Assembly (NCBI RefSeq): GCF_000004075.3
Contig: NC_026657.2
Location: forward strand, 15,500,001-15,564,000
From: Cucumis sativus
Lineage: Eukaryota; Streptophyta; Magnoliopsida; Cucurbitales; Cucurbitaceae
DNA length: 64,000 nt
Reading direction: 5' to 3'
Shown here: in pieces, positions 11,642 through 24,939 of the stretch
Layout: every line of letters starts with the position of its first letter
How positions within the stretch are numbered: the stretch's first letter is position 1
Made by a program: the position numbers and the translations under genes
The notes under the pieces: model-generated
Database searches by the model: none
Seen by the model: only the letters and a program-made list of their open reading frames with translations
Told to the model about the DNA's origin: nothing

Positions 11642-13189
11642 GCGCTTGATTGTGTTTGGTTGCTAATTTATGTGCAATTCTTCTGCCTGGATCCTTATCT
11701 CTCTAGGCTTCTGCTCCAAGAAAGTGCATCGAGGGGGTAACAACCAGCAGGATGTTTCTTTTGCTCACTTTCTTAATAGCTCACTCAAGCTCAATCAAGT
11801 TGTAGTGACAGATTTTAATGATGAATCACTATATAATTGGCATTATATTGCATCCTCACCTTCATCTATTTCAATGGCTGCCGTAACATCAGTAAGACGG
11901 GAGTAGTGTATCGGGATGCACCAGTCAAATGATTTTTGAATACTAGAAAATGTCTGGTTCTTGGTGTATCTTTAGGTGGAGTAATAATCATAACTTTTGT
12001 TCTCGATCCATGAGTTAATTTTTTTTGTTAACCTGGTTCATGTACCTCTAAATATGCTTCCACTTGACCCTAATCTATATTCTTTAGTGGGTTTTTTTTC
12101 TTTTTCTTTACTACTTTCAGTTCAACAATACAATTGTGAGGTTCGAGTGGAATAACAGTTAAAGATGCTTCATGGTTGGAATTAGAACAATTTTCAAAAT
12201 GTTTCCTTCAATAAAATCAATGATACAACCCAGACAAAACATTATCAACGTTCTTAAATACTAGAATGGAATGTTAGGCCATTGATCTCTATTCATGTCT
12301 CATAAACAGGCTCCAAACTCATTCTACAGATACTTGGTCAAATCAATGTGACCGAATTCAGACAGAATTGTTTAGTTCCAGTTGGTGATCCGTCAAACTT
12401 TGTACCGTCATTTTAATGCTCATTTGAACTGTTTTCTCATATTTTGCCTGCTTTCCATCTGTATAATTGTCATTGAAAAGTTGGTTCTTGTTGTATCTTG
12501 CAAAGTCTTGCCATATTTCTGGATCGAACGTCTTCATTCATGCCCTTTCCACTTTGACATATCAAAATAAACCGATTTTAGTTTACATGTAATCCAAGTA
12601 CAATCATACAACCAAATAGACAGCAAAAAGGCCTTCCATGATTGAACAGTGGTTTTCATTCCTGGTCCTTTTCCCTTGACTTAAAAATAAATCAATTTTA
12701 TTTTACATGTATTCAGTGTACAATAATACAACCAAATGAACAGCAAAAACGTCTTCAATGCTGTGATGATTCGTGCATAGTTGAATAGAACGACATTAGG
12801 TAAGCAGGTTTTGATGTGAATGAATAATTGTAGAGTAAAGTGAATGTATAATTGTTTTATAAATTTTGCTTGGTCTAGGATAACAATTTGCTGCAGTGAA
12901 CGAAAGAATCAAACTTGATTGAAAAGCACACATCCATAAATGTTAAGAGAACGAATGCAAGGCTATGGTGAAGATGAAGAATATGTTTTGATGATGCAGT
13001 TTGGTTCAATTTGTCAAAATATTTTTATTAAAGCTTTTAACGCGAATAGTAACATAGAAGCTGCAACTTTTATCTGCTTGAAACTTGCTGTATTCTATTC
13101 TAGAAGTTATCAAGACTTTGCAGCTTCTCTACATCTTGAATATGCATAAAGTTTTGTCTAGATTCTAGACTACAGAGCTCCTTTTAGAT
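11642..13189. other. Convergent intergenic region with 3' UTRs
   Basis: It holds the 3' ends of the TBC (+) and YSL (-) transcripts. No convincing gene is present; the short frames at 11670-11906 and 12940-13149 lack motifs. A diverged direct duplication with a period near 119 bp lies at about 12566-12762, sharing TTTACATGTA, ACAACCAAAT and ACAGCAAAAA. Confidence 0.6.
12566..12762 (+). repeat. Diverged direct duplication, period about 119 bp
   Basis: Copy one (about 12566-12641) and copy two (about 12684-12761) share the order AATAAA, TTTACATGTA, CAA-CATACAACCAAAT, ACAGCAAAAA and CTTC-ATG with scattered differences. The spacer between them is unique. It lies in the 3' flank shared by the TBC and YSL genes. 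Confidence 0.6.
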
Positions 13190-16100
13190 TCAACTTTTAG
13201 AAGAGAAAAAATTCATGCAGATTGGGGGATGAACCTTAGCCAAGGCAAGAATTGATGAAGGGAGAATCCATAAACCTTCTCCACATATCAAACCAGAGGC
13301 AACAGCCGGAACCATCAATCCAGCCTTTTGACGATTTAAATAGTGCCACACGAACACGACCAAGCTCCCTATGCACATGTCGATGGCAAAATAAGCCCCA
13401 ACGAGGAAAGGTACAGCCATGGCCATTGGCAGTGGGATCCATTTACCAAATTTTTTAGGGGTAAGATCTCTCAGCAAGTTGGCTGCTATGGCAAAGCTAA
13501 AGAACCCATAACATAGCTGCAAGCAATGCTGAGGCAGAGCTGAGAAACCTTCAACTCCTAGGATAGCCATATTTCGATATATGATAGCATATGGGACCTT
13601 GTATTCACCATCTGGGTCGGCAAGATCAAAAGCTTTGTAGAACATAAAGAATGTGACAGGAGCTACAATGCAGCCTATGGCTGTGCCAATAGCTTGGCCT
13701 AAAAGCATGGACCTTGGAGATGTAAGTGTGAGATGGCCAGTCTTGAAGTCATGCATCAAATCAGAGGAGATGGAAACAATAGACTTGATCAAACCACAAC
13801 CAACAAGTCCGGCAACTACACCATCATTTTTACCGGCCATGGCAGCAAGCACAAAGAGAGCCACTTTCCCATAGTTATAGGCCATATTCATATCTGTTAG
13901 ACCCGCACCATATGCATTGCAAAAGCTAAGAGATGGTGCCAGAGTATAAGCGACAACTATGTAGTACCACTTGACCTCCGGGAACATGATTGGAATTACG
14001 ATGATCGAGACAATGGAGAAGAAGATGTACCCTATGATTGCGACCCATATCGGAATACCGTCTCTTAAGAACACTTCATTTCGTCGCTGATCATCAAAAG
14101 CTTGGACTGAATCATCCGGGACTGCATCCATGTAAACACTACGTCATAATGATGAAAGGAAACTTGGGAATGGCACATTTGCCATCATTCCACAGCATAA
14201 GTTGCAGCATTATGCATATTAAGCTAGTATGCAGTGCTGCAATTAGTGAGAGCTTCATGCTAAGATAGAGCAGGCACAACAAATTGAAGGAAAGAATATA
14301 TGGAATCATCAATTTACATGTTTTCAGCTTCTTGTTAGTTGCTTTTGCATACATGCTTGAGCCAGTGAAATACAAAATCTTAAGGAAATGATAAAGCCCA
14401 TCTCCAAGTATCAACGCAATTGATACAAATACCTGCACCAAACCAAACAAAGGAACAAAAAAACAAATGTCAGTGCAAATTTCAACAATGATGTAGGGTA
14501 ATTGCAATGGGCAGCGTAGTTATTAATAGTTAAGTGTATAACAACATTTAAAAAAAATTACAAACTTAGCAAAATTTATCACTAATAGACTTTTTATCAA
14601 AGACATGCTGGATCTAAATTCTGATATATTTGCAAAATTGTTGTCCTTGTGCTATATTTGCTAATATTTTTTGCCCTATTTTCTATTGTGTACCTTGTAG
14701 CCATTGAGGCTTTTCATACTGCTCTCCGAAAGAGATCCAGGATACCAGTCCCCTTTAAGTCCCTTCATTAAGGGCCACATTATTCCCCAGGAAAGGATTG
14801 CACCGAAAAGCAACGACAGGTTCACAAGGTGAGAGCATATCATCCCTGCTCCAATGTAGGTCATGCTGAAATCAAAGTAAAACCTGCAAAATATTCTTGC
14901 TAATCAGTTTGAGGGAGAAAACCAATTTCAAGTATGGCAAAGAAGATGCAAACAGGCAAGATGTTGAGCACTCACGAATTTTTCCAAGCTTTCAATCCAA
15001 ATGTAGGAAACTGTGAAAATCCACATTTCTCTCCCCCAGAATAAAACCATTGGAATAGTGCCCAGAGAAAGCTAAATGAAAAGTATTTCGCAAACCCACG
15101 AACCTGCTTCCTGACACAGAAATGAAGATGATGTTCTTCTGAGTTGCTTTCAATTCAAGTTCAGACCAATTTGGTAACCATCAACGAATTTAGCATAGGC
15201 CCCAGGAGGGCTCCCCCCTCAACTTTATGCTCGTAATACAAAAAAACTATTGTAATTTTAATTCTAAATGTTAGCTTACTGGTAAAATTGTCTCTCAGCC
15301 CCCTCTAGAACCAAGTTCAATCCCCACTTTTTACAACGTTTTTCAAGATTAGTTTTTAAATCTACCAATAAAATTTCTGGATCCGTCATTGTTGATAACC
15401 ATTTGGATTTTGAAAATTGTGTTTGTTTTGTCAAAATTTCTTAATCATGTCATGTTTCTGATATTTGATATTTAATTTCTTAGTTAATTTCAAAAGACAA
15501 AAATAAGTTTTTGAAAAATTTATTATTTTAGTATTCAAAATTTAGTTTTGTTTCTGAAAACACTTGTAGAAGGGGTGCTTATAACTAAATTTTAAAAAAC
15601 ACATAGTTTCCAAACATGCCTTAGTTTTAAACATTAAATTTTGATTAGGATAAGATATGGGAGTCACGAAGGATTACATACTTTGCCATCTTGTCCCCTT
15701 TTGGTGTGTGGAAACCATTAATGAGAACAGCAGTTGCAGTTCCACTTGGATAAGTCAATTTATAGTCCAGAATCATGATCTGCAATACAATTTAGAGCAC
15801 CATTAATGAAATCAGCCATCCAAAGTTCGCAACCACATAACTTCTCTCATAAAGAACTATACCTTTCTAAGGGGAACCAATGCAAGAAGTCCAACAAAAC
15901 TACTGACAGAAAGGAAGGCAGTGATCCAACCAATTCCAAGTTCTTTGGTACTTCCAGGAGCATTTCCTTCTGTGTCCACACCTGCTTGCTCGTATGTCTT
16001 CTTGCTCAAACCAAACAAGTAGGATCCAAAGCCGCCTACATAACAACAACTGAAATATCATACGCAACTGTTATGAAATAAACAAACCAAGAAAACATAA

Positions 16101-16607
16101 AACCTAAAGATCCGTAGATAAAAGGTGAGAGCAGTTTATTAGCAAAGCCCATGTTTCGTAAAACGCTGAATAACATATTGAAGACATTCCAACTAAAATA
16201 ATAAAACATTTCCACGGCAAAAACATTTGGCTAGCAAACTTACCTCCAACAGCAATGCTGTAACAAGCCACGGCACATGTCTGAATTACACTATTTTCCT
16301 GCCGTGTAAAGGGTGTGGATACAATTCCAGCTTTCTCAAGTAACGTAGTCCACGTCTTTATAAAGACGTACGCAATAAGAGCAGCAGAGACATTCAAATT
16401 TGGTACTAAACCTGTTGTAAGATTAAGCTTCATCACTATCACACTGTACATAATACCTATTACTATACTTGCAATAACACCCCGGATTGTAATCTGTCTA
16501 GTCCAGGGTGCAATTCTTTTTACATCCTCTGCCTCATCATGAGTCTTCTCTTCATCAATACTTTCAGCAGTCTCAATTTCTTGCACTTCTATGTTTGAGT
16601 TCCCCAT
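13190..16607 (-). CDS. YSL: Yellow Stripe-Like metal-nicotianamine transporter (YSL1/2/3 clade)
   Basis: Seven exons on the minus strand (16607-16244, 16035-15863, 15779-15682, 15110-14976, 14883-14694, 14432-14318, 14121-13190) give 668 aa, the usual YSL length, with the seven-exon layout I recall for Arabidopsis YSL1-3. YSLs belong to the OPT family and move metal-nicotianamine complexes, chiefly Fe, Zn and Cu, across the plasma membrane, loading and unloading veins and seeds. Clade-typical blocks include [87 protein letters not shown] and [17 protein letters not shown]. The N-terminus is acidic and cytosolic, and many hydrophobic helices follow. The start MGNSN was chosen; an in-frame ATG 36 bp upstream (16643) is an alternative. 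The exact paralogue is not resolved. Confidence 0.95.
15265..15345 (+). mobile_element. tRNA-derived SINE relic in a YSL intron
   Basis: Antisense to the YSL gene and within its third intron, TTAGCTTACTGGTAAAATTG resembles a Pol III A box. AAGTTCAATCCCC, about 40 bp later, resembles a B box and is followed by a T/A-rich tail. The order and spacing fit a degenerate tRNA-derived SINE head. No target duplication was resolved. Confidence 0.4.
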
Positions 16608-19600
16608 TTGAATAACCAAACTCTTCAATCCAATCTGATTCAACTATCCAACATTTTATAGTCCCAAGCAAGTAGAACTCAGAAAGGGGAAGTCTAAATA
16701 GTTGAATATCAGATGAGAATTTGAGAATAAAGACAACAAATTCAACCCCGTCAAAACTACATACCGTAAAAGATGAAAAATCAAAACTTCTTTTGACCAG
16801 AGGATAGTCGTTTTTGCCTGTTTTTCAAACCAAGATACAAAGAGAAATGGATGAATTTTCAATCTTCTACTCCTCTGTTACATGACAGAATAACAACAAT
16901 CCTCAGTCTTATGCTCAATTGATCTTAACAACAACTGATATAGCCAGAGTGGGAACCTAAAATTTGTGTTGTACTGCATGACAAAAAGAAAAGAAAAAGT
17001 ACAAATAACTCCAAATTGATATTTGTACTACACAAACGCAACTTTTTCAACAACCCCTTTTGAAAAAAGAACGGATCTTCTCCAATCAAACAATGGAAAG
17101 TTGACTTAGGTTTGTATTGGTAATGATGAGAAGCCCAAAAAGTAAAGAGTAAAAAGAGTTGATGAGTTTAAGAACAGTGACTCACAATATGTGTGGCGAT
17201 GGGGAACCCATATCAAGACACTTCATAATGAATTCAAACCAGTAGAACGACTAAGATGGAGATTATTTTGGTTGATCAATCAACGGAAAAAAAAGAAGAA
17301 AGAAAACAAAAGACATTTTGTCTTTTAATGTCGAATTATTTGAAAAAAGAAAATTGAATTTGAACAATTTAGTCCCTACGATTAAGTTAATAAGATTTAG
17401 CAAGAATTTGAATATTTATTTTCAACAACATTCCCTTTTACCTATTTTTTGATCCGACGGTGCCCCTTCAACCACTCGCTATCACGTGCCAACCACGCGT
17501 ACTTCACAACCCCTCTCTTCATTATTAGATTACAAGTGTTTTTTTTCTATTTATTTAAAATCCCAATATCTACCCTTTTTCTATGTCTCATATATATATA
17601 TATTTGGAAAGTTATTAACTTTCTCCATTAATTCTAATCTTATGTGTCATATTCTTCTATCTCAAATATCAAAATCCAACAATTTCAAACTATTTCAACA
17701 AACTCCTTATATTTAGCACTGTGTAATTAATGAATTTAGTTCCTATTAAGAACTTCATTTTCATACGCATAATCATTGTTAATGTGAAAGCAACCTTCTA
17801 TTTTCAAATAGAAGGACAACTCAACTCATTTTTATATTGAATAGCTCCGCTTGGATATATCAATTATATATTGATTTTGTTTTTAAACTCTTTTTTCTTA
17901 TTCTTATTTAACTTTTAGACTTTTGAAGAAACTTTTCATAATTATTAGTTTAGCTTTTGAAAAAAATCGTTTCGAGAAGTTATAATCTTGAAAAACTTCC
18001 TTTATATGTCCTCATTTCGGTATTAATATTATTACCATATATTTTACAAAAATGAATGGTAAGGAGTGGTAAATCAAGTAATAACAAACAATATGTTCAA
18101 ATATCTTCAATGTAACTTCAATAAATAAGTAAGAAAAAATGATGATCCTAACGAGAGACACACATATAATATCTCTACGCTATCAACACACGTCAATACA
18201 ATTATTAACGCGTATACTTTAATTCCATTTATTATGAATGTTATAGCCATTTATTTACACAATAGCAGGATGAATATTATGTATTTAAAACCTAGCTAGT
18301 TTGTAGCATTAATAATACATTTTTGCTTTCAACTATGAATATGGGACCTTGGGCACATTCTATAAACCCTACATAATTGTACATTTTTCTTTTCGTCATA
18401 ATGAATGGGCCCTTCCGGCCATAACCTCCTTTTGGAATAATATGTCATTTGGCGTTTCCATGGTCACTGACCATTTACTTCTCCACAACTCTTAAGTCTA
18501 CCTTGTCCCTTGGTTGATGTGTAAGGTTTAAGATAAAAGAGTAGAGGTTTTCATGATGTGATATAATTGAAATGATTGGTTAAAATCTTCTTAATAGAAC
18601 AAAAATCATGGACTAGAAAGTTCGACTATGTGAAAGATCATTCAAATCATATTATATATAAATCTGAATCATTTTCTTGTTTGTTCAATTGCTTCTGCTC
18701 ACGAATGCTAAAGAGCATGAAATATATAGAAACCCAACATACTGATATATTCTAAAAAAAAGTGAAGATAAAATCTGAAACCACCAAATCTTTTAAATAA
18801 TATCTTCTCATCTAACTTCTAATTAAAAGAATATGTTTGATACTCAATATATTCTTTTATTAAAATAATGGCTTCAAAACCTTCTAATAAAAAATAATAA
18901 ATAAATTTCCACAAATAATGTTTTGAAAAAATATTAAAATATGGCCCACAAGAATATTATAAAATAGATATGACTCCACATTTTTTTTAAAAAATTAATA
19001 CAACTTAGTCTTTTACTTATAGAATCATTTAGGATATATCAATATTCACCCTATAATAAATTCTGTCAAACTTTACTATATTTGTATTATTTTAAAAATA
19101 TTGTCATGTATATTAATATCTTAAATCTAATTGATATGTTTCTAATAGTTCTTAAAATTAATTTTCATACGTTTTATTGTAATTGTAAAAAAGTTTCATA
19201 ATTTTACTACATTTTGAAATGAAACGATAATGTGTGATGTGAGTTTGGAAAATTTTAGAAATAATGGATATTAGATTTGATCGTAAAAAAACTAGCTCGC
19301 TTCTTAAAAAGTGGTTCAAATACTTTTTTTCTTGGTCCATTTTGGACCGGATCGATATCTAGATTTATTTTTTTTTAAATTATTTTTTCTCACCTACTGA
19401 ACCTTATGTTAAATCTTATCTCTTGAAAAAAAAGTTTAATCATCCGCCGGACTATCCATATGGAAGTAGCTATCTTCACATAATATTATAACAAATTAAA
19501 ATGTAATTTTTCAAATAATCAGCAAATTTGTATTTTCACAAAATTATATGAATTTCCAGACTTTTCAAATGGGTTTTTCAATGGTCAAAAGTAGATTTTC

Positions 19601-20402
19601 TAAATTAATTCAACATTTTTAAATTTTGCTAAGATTTGGAATACATATACAATGTTGGTGTTAATGTTGGACGAGATTTCACTGAAATATACACAATTTT
19701 GATGTTAAATATGTTTGAGATTTCACCGAAAATACTAAATATAGAGAATGTCAGTGTGTTATTTTGTCCTAAAATTTACATAACTTTTTGAAATAAGATA
19801 GATTTTGATAATATAAACGCGGTTTACCACGACAATAGAATGGATTCGGAATTGAAAGAGGTTTTAGATAAAGATTTAAGAAAATGGTAAGAATTTGATA
19901 GAGAGCCAAACTTGGAGAAGAATAGAAAAATGAGTAAAGATGTGAAATAATTAGATAATCGTTTTTGAGAAATGATAGAATGTGTGAGTAGAGGAGGGCA
20001 GGAGGCCTTGATTTCAAAAACAAAGAAGAAAAGGGGAGGTTGTAAGGAGTTAAAAGTGGACCCAAGATAGTTTTCCTCCAAATAAAATGTTGAGCCCAAA
20101 TTAGTTAGTCCAAAATCAAAGAGCCCAAGTTCCCTTCGTCTTCTCCTTCCCCGTTGCTCCGGTTCCTCCCCATCTTCCATTTCCCCCCCGATTCCATAAC
20201 TCTCCTTAACCGATTCTCTTCATCAATTCGGTTTTATATAATATATATATACATACATACACACATATATATATGTGTATATATATTTCCCAACCATAAT
20301 TCACCGCTTAGATTTCCATTCAATTTCATTCATAAACCTTTCCCCCGTTCTTTCCTGCTAGTATTTGGAGTTTGGTGGGACGCAACGCAATCCTCCATCT
20401 CC
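16608..20402. other. YSL 5' flank, AT-rich intergenic sequence and ATPase leader
   Basis: About 16608-17280 is the likely YSL promoter and leader. From 17.3 to 20.1 kb the sequence is AT-rich with no gene, RNA or bounded mobile element that I can support; open frames there are short and without motifs. A weak direct repeat sharing GAGATTTCAC-GAAA lies at about 19650-19730. The last 280 bp is the pyrimidine-rich 5' leader of the AAA ATPase gene and contains a TA/CA microsatellite. Confidence 0.55.
20236..20286 (+). repeat. TA/CA microsatellite in the ATPase 5' leader
   Basis: Alternating TA, CATA and CA steps surround a self-complementary core (ACACATATATATATGTGT). It lies about 120 bp before the ATG of the ATAD1-like gene and would fold into a hairpin if transcribed. 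Confidence 0.75.
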
Positions 20403-23400
20403 ATGGGGGTTTCATCAGAGACCAAGTTCTTGCAGGAACTCATACTCTACGCTGCCAGTGCTGCTTTAAGTTGCTTGGTCTTATTCGCTGGTCTTCGCCA
20501 CCTTGACCCCAACCGCGAGGCTTCCAAAAAAGCTCTCGAGCACAAGAAGGAGATTGCCAAGCGTCTCGGCCGCCCCCTCATTCAGACTAATCCTTACGAG
20601 GTACCGCTTTTTGTTTCTTTCTCTAATGACGAAAAAAGAAAAAAGAAAAAAGAAAAAAGAAAAAAGAAAAAAGAAAAAAGAAAAAAGAAAAAAGAAAAAA
20701 AGAACAATTAATGCTCCAGTTCTGCTATTTCTACCTTGGGGTTCTTATTTTATTGTTTGCAAACGATGGATGGGTTGTGGGGATGTTGGGGAAGAGCATA
20801 TTTTAGTGTGTTTCCAACTATATTACGTGCCCAAGGTGTATGTTTTCTTGCATATTCTTCGTTCATGGTATTGATGTGCGGATTATGGTGTTAGAGCCCC
20901 TAAAAGGTGGTTAGTATCGTTTTAAAACAATGTGTATTGCTTTAGCTTAATGCCCATTTTTTTGTTTCTTGGATTGGACTTAAAACACCATCATTTTGAT
21001 TAATCTGTTGGTACTTATCGTTCCACAGGATGTCATTGCCTGTGATGTTATAAATCCTGATCACATTGATGTAGAATTTAATTCTATTGGGGGATTGGAG
21101 ACTATCAAACAAGCGTTATATGAACTTGTGATACTTCCTCTGCGGAGACCTGAGTTATTTTCACACGGAAAGCTTCTAGGTCCCCAGAAAGGTGTATTGC
21201 TTTATGGGCCACCTGGTACAGGAAAAACCATGCTTGCAAAAGCTATTGCAAGGGAGTCTGGAGCAGTTTTTATTAATGTTAGGATTTCAAATCTAATGAG
21301 CAAGTGGTTTGGTGATGCACAGAAGCTTGGTAAGCCCCAAATTTTTAGATCATTCTTTAACCACATTCTTGACACAAAGGTTTACTTGCTCAGTCTGGAA
21401 ATATATTTGTGGTTGTATGAGTAATGATTTAATAAGGTTTTCCAGTTCATCGCATCTGAATCATTACTTTTGTATTATTGAATTATTTGGAGTAAAATCA
21501 AAATTATAGCCTATGAACTACACTCTGCTGAAATGGTAAACAATCCCATGTTATTGTCTAAGTGATGTGGAATATAGTATGGTTTGAAGTATTGTTGTCG
21601 AATATACTTAGAACTGGGGATCAATTCTGATGCTAAAATCCGATGTTCATCTGTTTCCACGTCTCAACTGATTATAGTTGTTCTTTTCTTTTTTATTTTT
21701 TTGAACAAAAACTGATATTTTCATAAGCGAATGAAAAGAAACTAATGCTCTGAAGTACAAGTATAACAAAGCATTGAAATCAATAACATAATCAAGCAAG
21801 ACAACATAGGTACAGAGATAGAAAAAAACATAAAGAAGAACAATCCCATAAAAAGGAACAATGAAGCTCTCTCAGCTCCTGTTTAAATCCTGAATAGAAT
21901 ATCCCTTGGAGTTTTCAGATAATGTACACCATGACAATACCTTCAGGCTGAACCAGAACACTAAAAACAAGAGCGAGAGGAATCTTGGAATAAATTGATT
22001 TCTTCCATTCCAAAGCTCATGTAAAAAAAGCCTATAACTGCATCAATTCACAATAAAATGGGCTTTTGAGCTCAAAAAGGGACCGCACAAGAAATAAATA
22101 ATTTTATCTTTGAACCGGTTGGAGAAAGCCTACTTGAAGCCAGCAAGGAGAAATAATTAACAAACACCAACTAGAGTAGAAGCACAAGAAAAAACATGAT
22201 TAAAGCATTCACCATCACTCCAGAGTAAAGGGCATACCAAAGGCAATAGAGACTGCTTAGGAATCTTGCTTTGTAGAATCTCTCAAGTGTTCAGGCTTCC
22301 ATTGAGCATAATCCATGTAAGGATTTTTATTTTCCTGGGACTACTTGATTTTCATAAAGCTGAATAGAGCTGTTTCTTCGTGGGTGAAGATCGGTTCAAA
22401 TGATTTTGTTGATATTGTGTTACTTGTAAGGTTGTGATTGTTGCGATTACAATTGTAATCATCTGACGAAGTTTGAAAATTTGATGGCCCTACATGCCAT
22501 GGCAACAACGTAATAGGAACAAAAAATAGGCAGTAAATGAGCCAGGAAGTAGTTTGCCTGTCATTACCCTCTACTTTATTATTGAAAATCTTTCCATAAA
22601 ACCCACCATCATTTTGCTGAGTTTCCTTCTCACTCCCATTAATCTTTTCTCTAGTATTTGTGAACCCTTAGCATCCTCACTAATTTTTTCTTTATTTGGG
22701 ACAAACCTGCTTGATTTTAAAACATTTGGGTGTCAAGGAAACTTATAAGAAATTAAGTCTTAGGTAGGTGGCCACCATGGATTGAATCCAAAATCCATGA
22801 CTTCTTAGTTAGTCATTGAGTCTGTCTTCCTTTTTACCACTATGCCAATCATTATGGATAGCACCCTCACTAAATTTTGTTAATATGTCTCGTTTATTTG
22901 CCAAGCATCCTGCTTGAAAAAAAGTTCTGGAAAGTTACATATGATTACATATTGATGCATTTGATAAGCCAGTACCTCCCGAACATAAATTTGACTTCCA
23001 AAGTTTGAGTTACACTGAATAACAATTTAACACAATGGCATGTCAAAGTTGCAACCATATTGTAACAGTGTTCTTCAGTGATAATAGAGAAATTAAGTAT
23101 ATTATAATACTGGTTCTACTTTTAATTGGTCATTGCATTATGAAATTGCGTAACGGACCATATCCGGACATAAATGATATCTTGAGCTTACCTTTTTTGC
23201 CTATACATTTTAACCGATATGAACTACTATTTTGCAGTGGCTGCTGTGTTTAGCTTGGCTTATAAACTTCAGCCTTCTATTATTTTTATTGATGAGGTTG
23301 ATAGTTTCTTGAGTCAACGACGCTCCAGTGATCATGAAGCTTTGTCGAACATGAAAACTGAGTTCATGGCCTTATGGGATGGATTTACTACAGATCGTGA

Positions 23401-24248
23401 GTTTCTGTGACTTCAGACCATTTTATGACATTAAGAAAACTAGTCTCTTAATATCTTGTCCATATACAGGATTTTACTTTTTAAAGATCTAATTTGCTCT
23501 ATTCATTAGTAAGTTAAGGATGAGCTTTTGCTTGATGAATTCTTTTCTGTTTCTATAGAGAACGCACGTGTGATGGTCCTTGCTGCTACCAATCGTCCAT
23601 CAGAACTTGATGAAGCAATTTTAAGAAGACTTCCTCAGGCTTTCGAAATTGGGATACCCAACACAAGGGAGAGGGCCGAGATACTAAAGGTGATTCTGAA
23701 GGGTGAGAGGGTTGAAGACAACGTTGACTATCATCGCATAGCTAACTTATGCGAGGGGTATACTGGCTCAGATATTCTCGAGCTCTGCAAGAAAGCTGCA
23801 TATTTCCCAATCAGGGATCTATTGGATGAAGAAAAGACCGGAAAACAGTCTGATGTAAGTTATATCATCAGCCTCGTTTTTCCTTTTCTTGATGTTTTAT
23901 CTGCCAGCCCTTGGATTGGAAGTGTCGTTTAGGTTCTAGATTGTGAGGCCTTGCAATAATACACTTGAGCTTTTCGTGGACGTGACATTTCTTCCTTTTC
24001 TCCTCCCTTTTATATTACTTAGTTTCTTTCTCATTATTACTTTTCAGTCCCCGAGGCCGCTATCACAGTCAGATTTGGAGACTGCTCTCCTCTCATCAAG
24101 GAAGACGAAGGTTGTAGCTAAAGAATATGCTGGATTAGGGTCGCATCAGATGGATCCCAGTGATCCTCGGATTCAAGCGGTTTTGAACGAACTCTCTAAG
24201 TTTGGTATTTCCCCATCAAATGTTGGATCAGAAGAAGATGACTCTTGA
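20403..24248 (+). CDS. ATAD1/Msp1-type membrane-anchored AAA ATPase
   Basis: Exons 20403-20600, 21029-21329, 23238-23396, 23559-23854 and 24048-24248 join in frame into 384 aa. One N-terminal hydrophobic segment (about residues 13-32) anchors it. The AAA module has Walker A GPPGTGKT (126-133), Walker B IIFIDE (181-186), sensor-1 ATN (about 229-231) and the arginine-finger pair LRR (242-243), followed by the helical lid. ATAD1/Msp1 proteins extract mislocalised tail-anchored proteins from the mitochondrial outer membrane and peroxisomes; a similar job here is inference from the fold, the anchor and the FNSIGGLE linker. Intron 2 (1.9 kb) separates the Walker A and Walker B exons and carries LINE and SINE relics. 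It is convergent with the rhodanese gene. Confidence 0.93.
20631..20703 (+). repeat. AAAAAAG heptamer microsatellite in intron 1
   Basis: About ten tandem copies of a 7-bp A6G unit begin some 30 bp after the exon 1 donor of the ATAD1-like gene. They are intronic and read as poly-Lys in the read-through frame, which is not coding. Confidence 0.9.
21676..22340 (-). mobile_element. LINE (L1-type) 3' end relic
   Basis: Read on the minus strand, this block inside intron 2 of the ATAD1-like gene carries protein echoes of the C-terminal zinc-binding region of plant L1 reverse transcriptase (a [10 protein letters not shown]-like patch, then [11 protein letters not shown] resembling the LWELWRERN-type end). 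It finishes in an A-rich tail at about 21710-21676. Stops and frame changes are frequent, so it is an old 5'-truncated copy. The 5' limit is approximate and no target duplication was found. Confidence 0.6.
22683..22857 (-). mobile_element. Au-like tRNA-derived SINE relic
   Basis: On the minus strand it reads TTGGCATAGTGGTAA (A box), then GGATTCAATCC (B box), then ATGGTGGCCACCTACC and TTTCCTTGACACCCAAATG. This order and wording match the body I recall for the Au SINE family of plants. The 3' part is degraded. It sits in intron 2 of the ATAD1-like gene, about 340 bp from the LINE relic and in the same orientation. Confidence 0.72.
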
Positions 24249-24939
24249 GAGAGATCCCAACTCTACTCCACTTTGGTGCAGGAAAAGGACCATCTTTTGC
24301 AAGAGGGAGAGATTTATGTTTCATTATCACAGTTAACGCAAATAGTTTAACATTGATGATTCTATTATTGTTATAGGGCACAGAAGCACCAAAACCTCGT
24401 TGATGAGTTTGAATAGCTGAGTTTTGGAATCTACATCTAAATGTTTCCAATATTTTACACGTTTGCATTTACCATAAATCTCTCATCTCCACGTTTGACA
24501 ATGTAAACACTGCCTTAACAAGCTCAAGCAGCATGTAAGACCATGTGATAGCCGGGTTGTATTGATAATTTTATAATTCAACCTTCTACCTTACAATAAA
24601 GCCAAACAGATTTATTTGCAATTGATATCAGCTTCAGCAATCAAGCGGAAAAGTTATGCACACACATTTCATTACAAACCAAACATCAAAAGTGATGGGA
24701 AGTGGGTGGTATTTCCATTATGAAACAAAATCTAGTCTTCTACACTGTCCAACTTATAATTGTACATTTAAAGTGAATCCTGATTCAGCACACAAATGGT
24801 AAGATTGGAATCTGGCGATGCAGTCATGGTTAATACTCAACCCAAACATATATTTCCAGAGAACTTGGCTCTGCTCTTTAATGGACACCCTCCAAAAATG
24901 ATAAGCTATTTTACTTCCGAAGATCTTGTAGAGACCACC
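24249..24939. other. Convergent 3' UTR region
   Basis: Between the stop codons of the ATAD1-like (+) and rhodanese (-) genes. It holds both 3' UTRs; a candidate poly(A) signal AATAAA lies near 24595 (+). No other feature is seen. Confidence 0.6.

Noticed and set aside
12940-13149. 69-codon frame between the TBC and YSL genes
   Set aside because: No motif, no splice partners, and composition like the flanking non-coding sequence.
20154-20711. 185-codon frame starting in the ATPase leader
   Set aside because: It joins 5' leader, exon 1 and intron 1 microsatellite by read-through. The true start is 20403 and the exon ends at the GT after 20600.
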